Shown here in pieces: positions 58,841-58,915 of a stretch of DNA of 58,915 nucleotides (the first letter of the stretch is position 1; every line of letters begins with the position of its first letter). The translations under genes and the position numbers were made by a program. A model generated the notes under the pieces. The model saw nothing but the letters and a program-made list of their open reading frames with translations, did no database searches and was not told the DNA's origin. Source of the DNA: an uncultured Clostridia bacterium (GTDB lineage: Bacteria > Bacillota > Clostridia > Christensenellales > Aristaeellaceae); the NCBI GenBank assembly GCA_934643825.1, contig CAKUCW010000013.1, forward strand, positions 1 through 58,915. The letters are read 5' to 3'.

Positions 58841-58915
58841 TGGCACCTCCAATGGGAATCGAACCCATGATTTTGCCTTGAGAGGGCAACGTCTTGACCG
58901 CTTGACCATGGAGGC
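58841..58915 (-). tRNA. tRNA-Glu(CTC)
   Basis: 75 nt including an encoded CCA. The acceptor pairs GCCTCCA with TGGAGGT; the anticodon stem-loop is TTGCC-CTCTCAA-GGCAA with anticodon CTC; the T arm is ATGGG-TTCGATT-CCCAT. The D arm GTCAAGCGGTCAAGAC is typical of Glu tRNAs. The 5' end coincides with the window edge. Confidence 0.93.

Overview
This 58.9-kb window comes from the chromosome of a GC-rich, endospore-forming member of the Clostridia (Bacillota). The evidence is the core sporulation set (spo0A, spoIVB, sigG, spoIIP, a SpoIID-type protein, sleB-ypeB), nrdR, a Gx-transporter/NusG_II pair, a nadD-yqeK fusion followed by rsfS, and strong Shine-Dalgarno sequences before almost every gene. 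I cannot name the genus. I saw no prophage, insertion sequence or CRISPR array.

Layout. 1-6.1 kb is the sporulation block: the 5' end of infC with its L20-type leader, then spo0A, spoIVB, nrdR, a YlmC/YmxH protein, sigG, spoIIP and a Cys-rich protein. Two promoters here (before spoIVB and sigG) fit the forespore sigma-G/F pattern and one (spoIIP) fits mother-cell sigma-E. 6.2-12.7 kb holds a CmpB-like membrane protein, a MATE exporter and a compact three-gene operon encoding a ZorA/ZorB-like (MotA/MotB-type) ion-driven motor plus a membrane-anchored partner, divergent from a MarR regulator. 13-21 kb holds an ECF sigma/anti-sigma pair, a CapD/PglF-type sugar dehydratase, galactokinase, a histidine phosphatase, a second MarR regulator and DegV. 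21-26.7 kb is housekeeping (Gx transporter, NusG_II, rsfS, nadD-yqeK, a methyltransferase), then a 30-residue Cys-rich peptide candidate and an AT-rich S51 peptidase probably gained by transfer.

26.8-43.3 kb contains a SpoIID protein with seven SH3 repeats, ApbE, a 6S RNA gene with a consensus promoter, a lipoprotein, an ABC-F ATPase, a SpoVK-like AAA ATPase beside a flippase, a Cys-rich coat-like protein behind a sigma-K-type promoter, the germination operon (small membrane protein-sleB-ypeB), ispE, an aminopeptidase P and a YitT-family protein. 43.6-58 kb holds a polytopic membrane protein and then a peptide uptake and hydrolysis island read leftward: oppA, oppB, oppC, S9C peptidase, oppD, oppF, DUF3899, two amidohydrolases and an S9A prolyl oligopeptidase. 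The window ends with tRNA-Glu(CTC).

Scattered through the intergenic DNA are short non-coding repeats: a ~100-bp family built on the palindrome GCGGGCTGAGCCCGC, often in tandem pairs and twice providing the stop codon of the neighbouring gene; a second family around 47.1 and 49.7 kb; and two ~150-170 bp inverted-repeat elements without a coding region. The most interesting items are the effector-less ZorAB-like operon, the degenerate Spo0A receiver domain, the 6S RNA and the repeat families.
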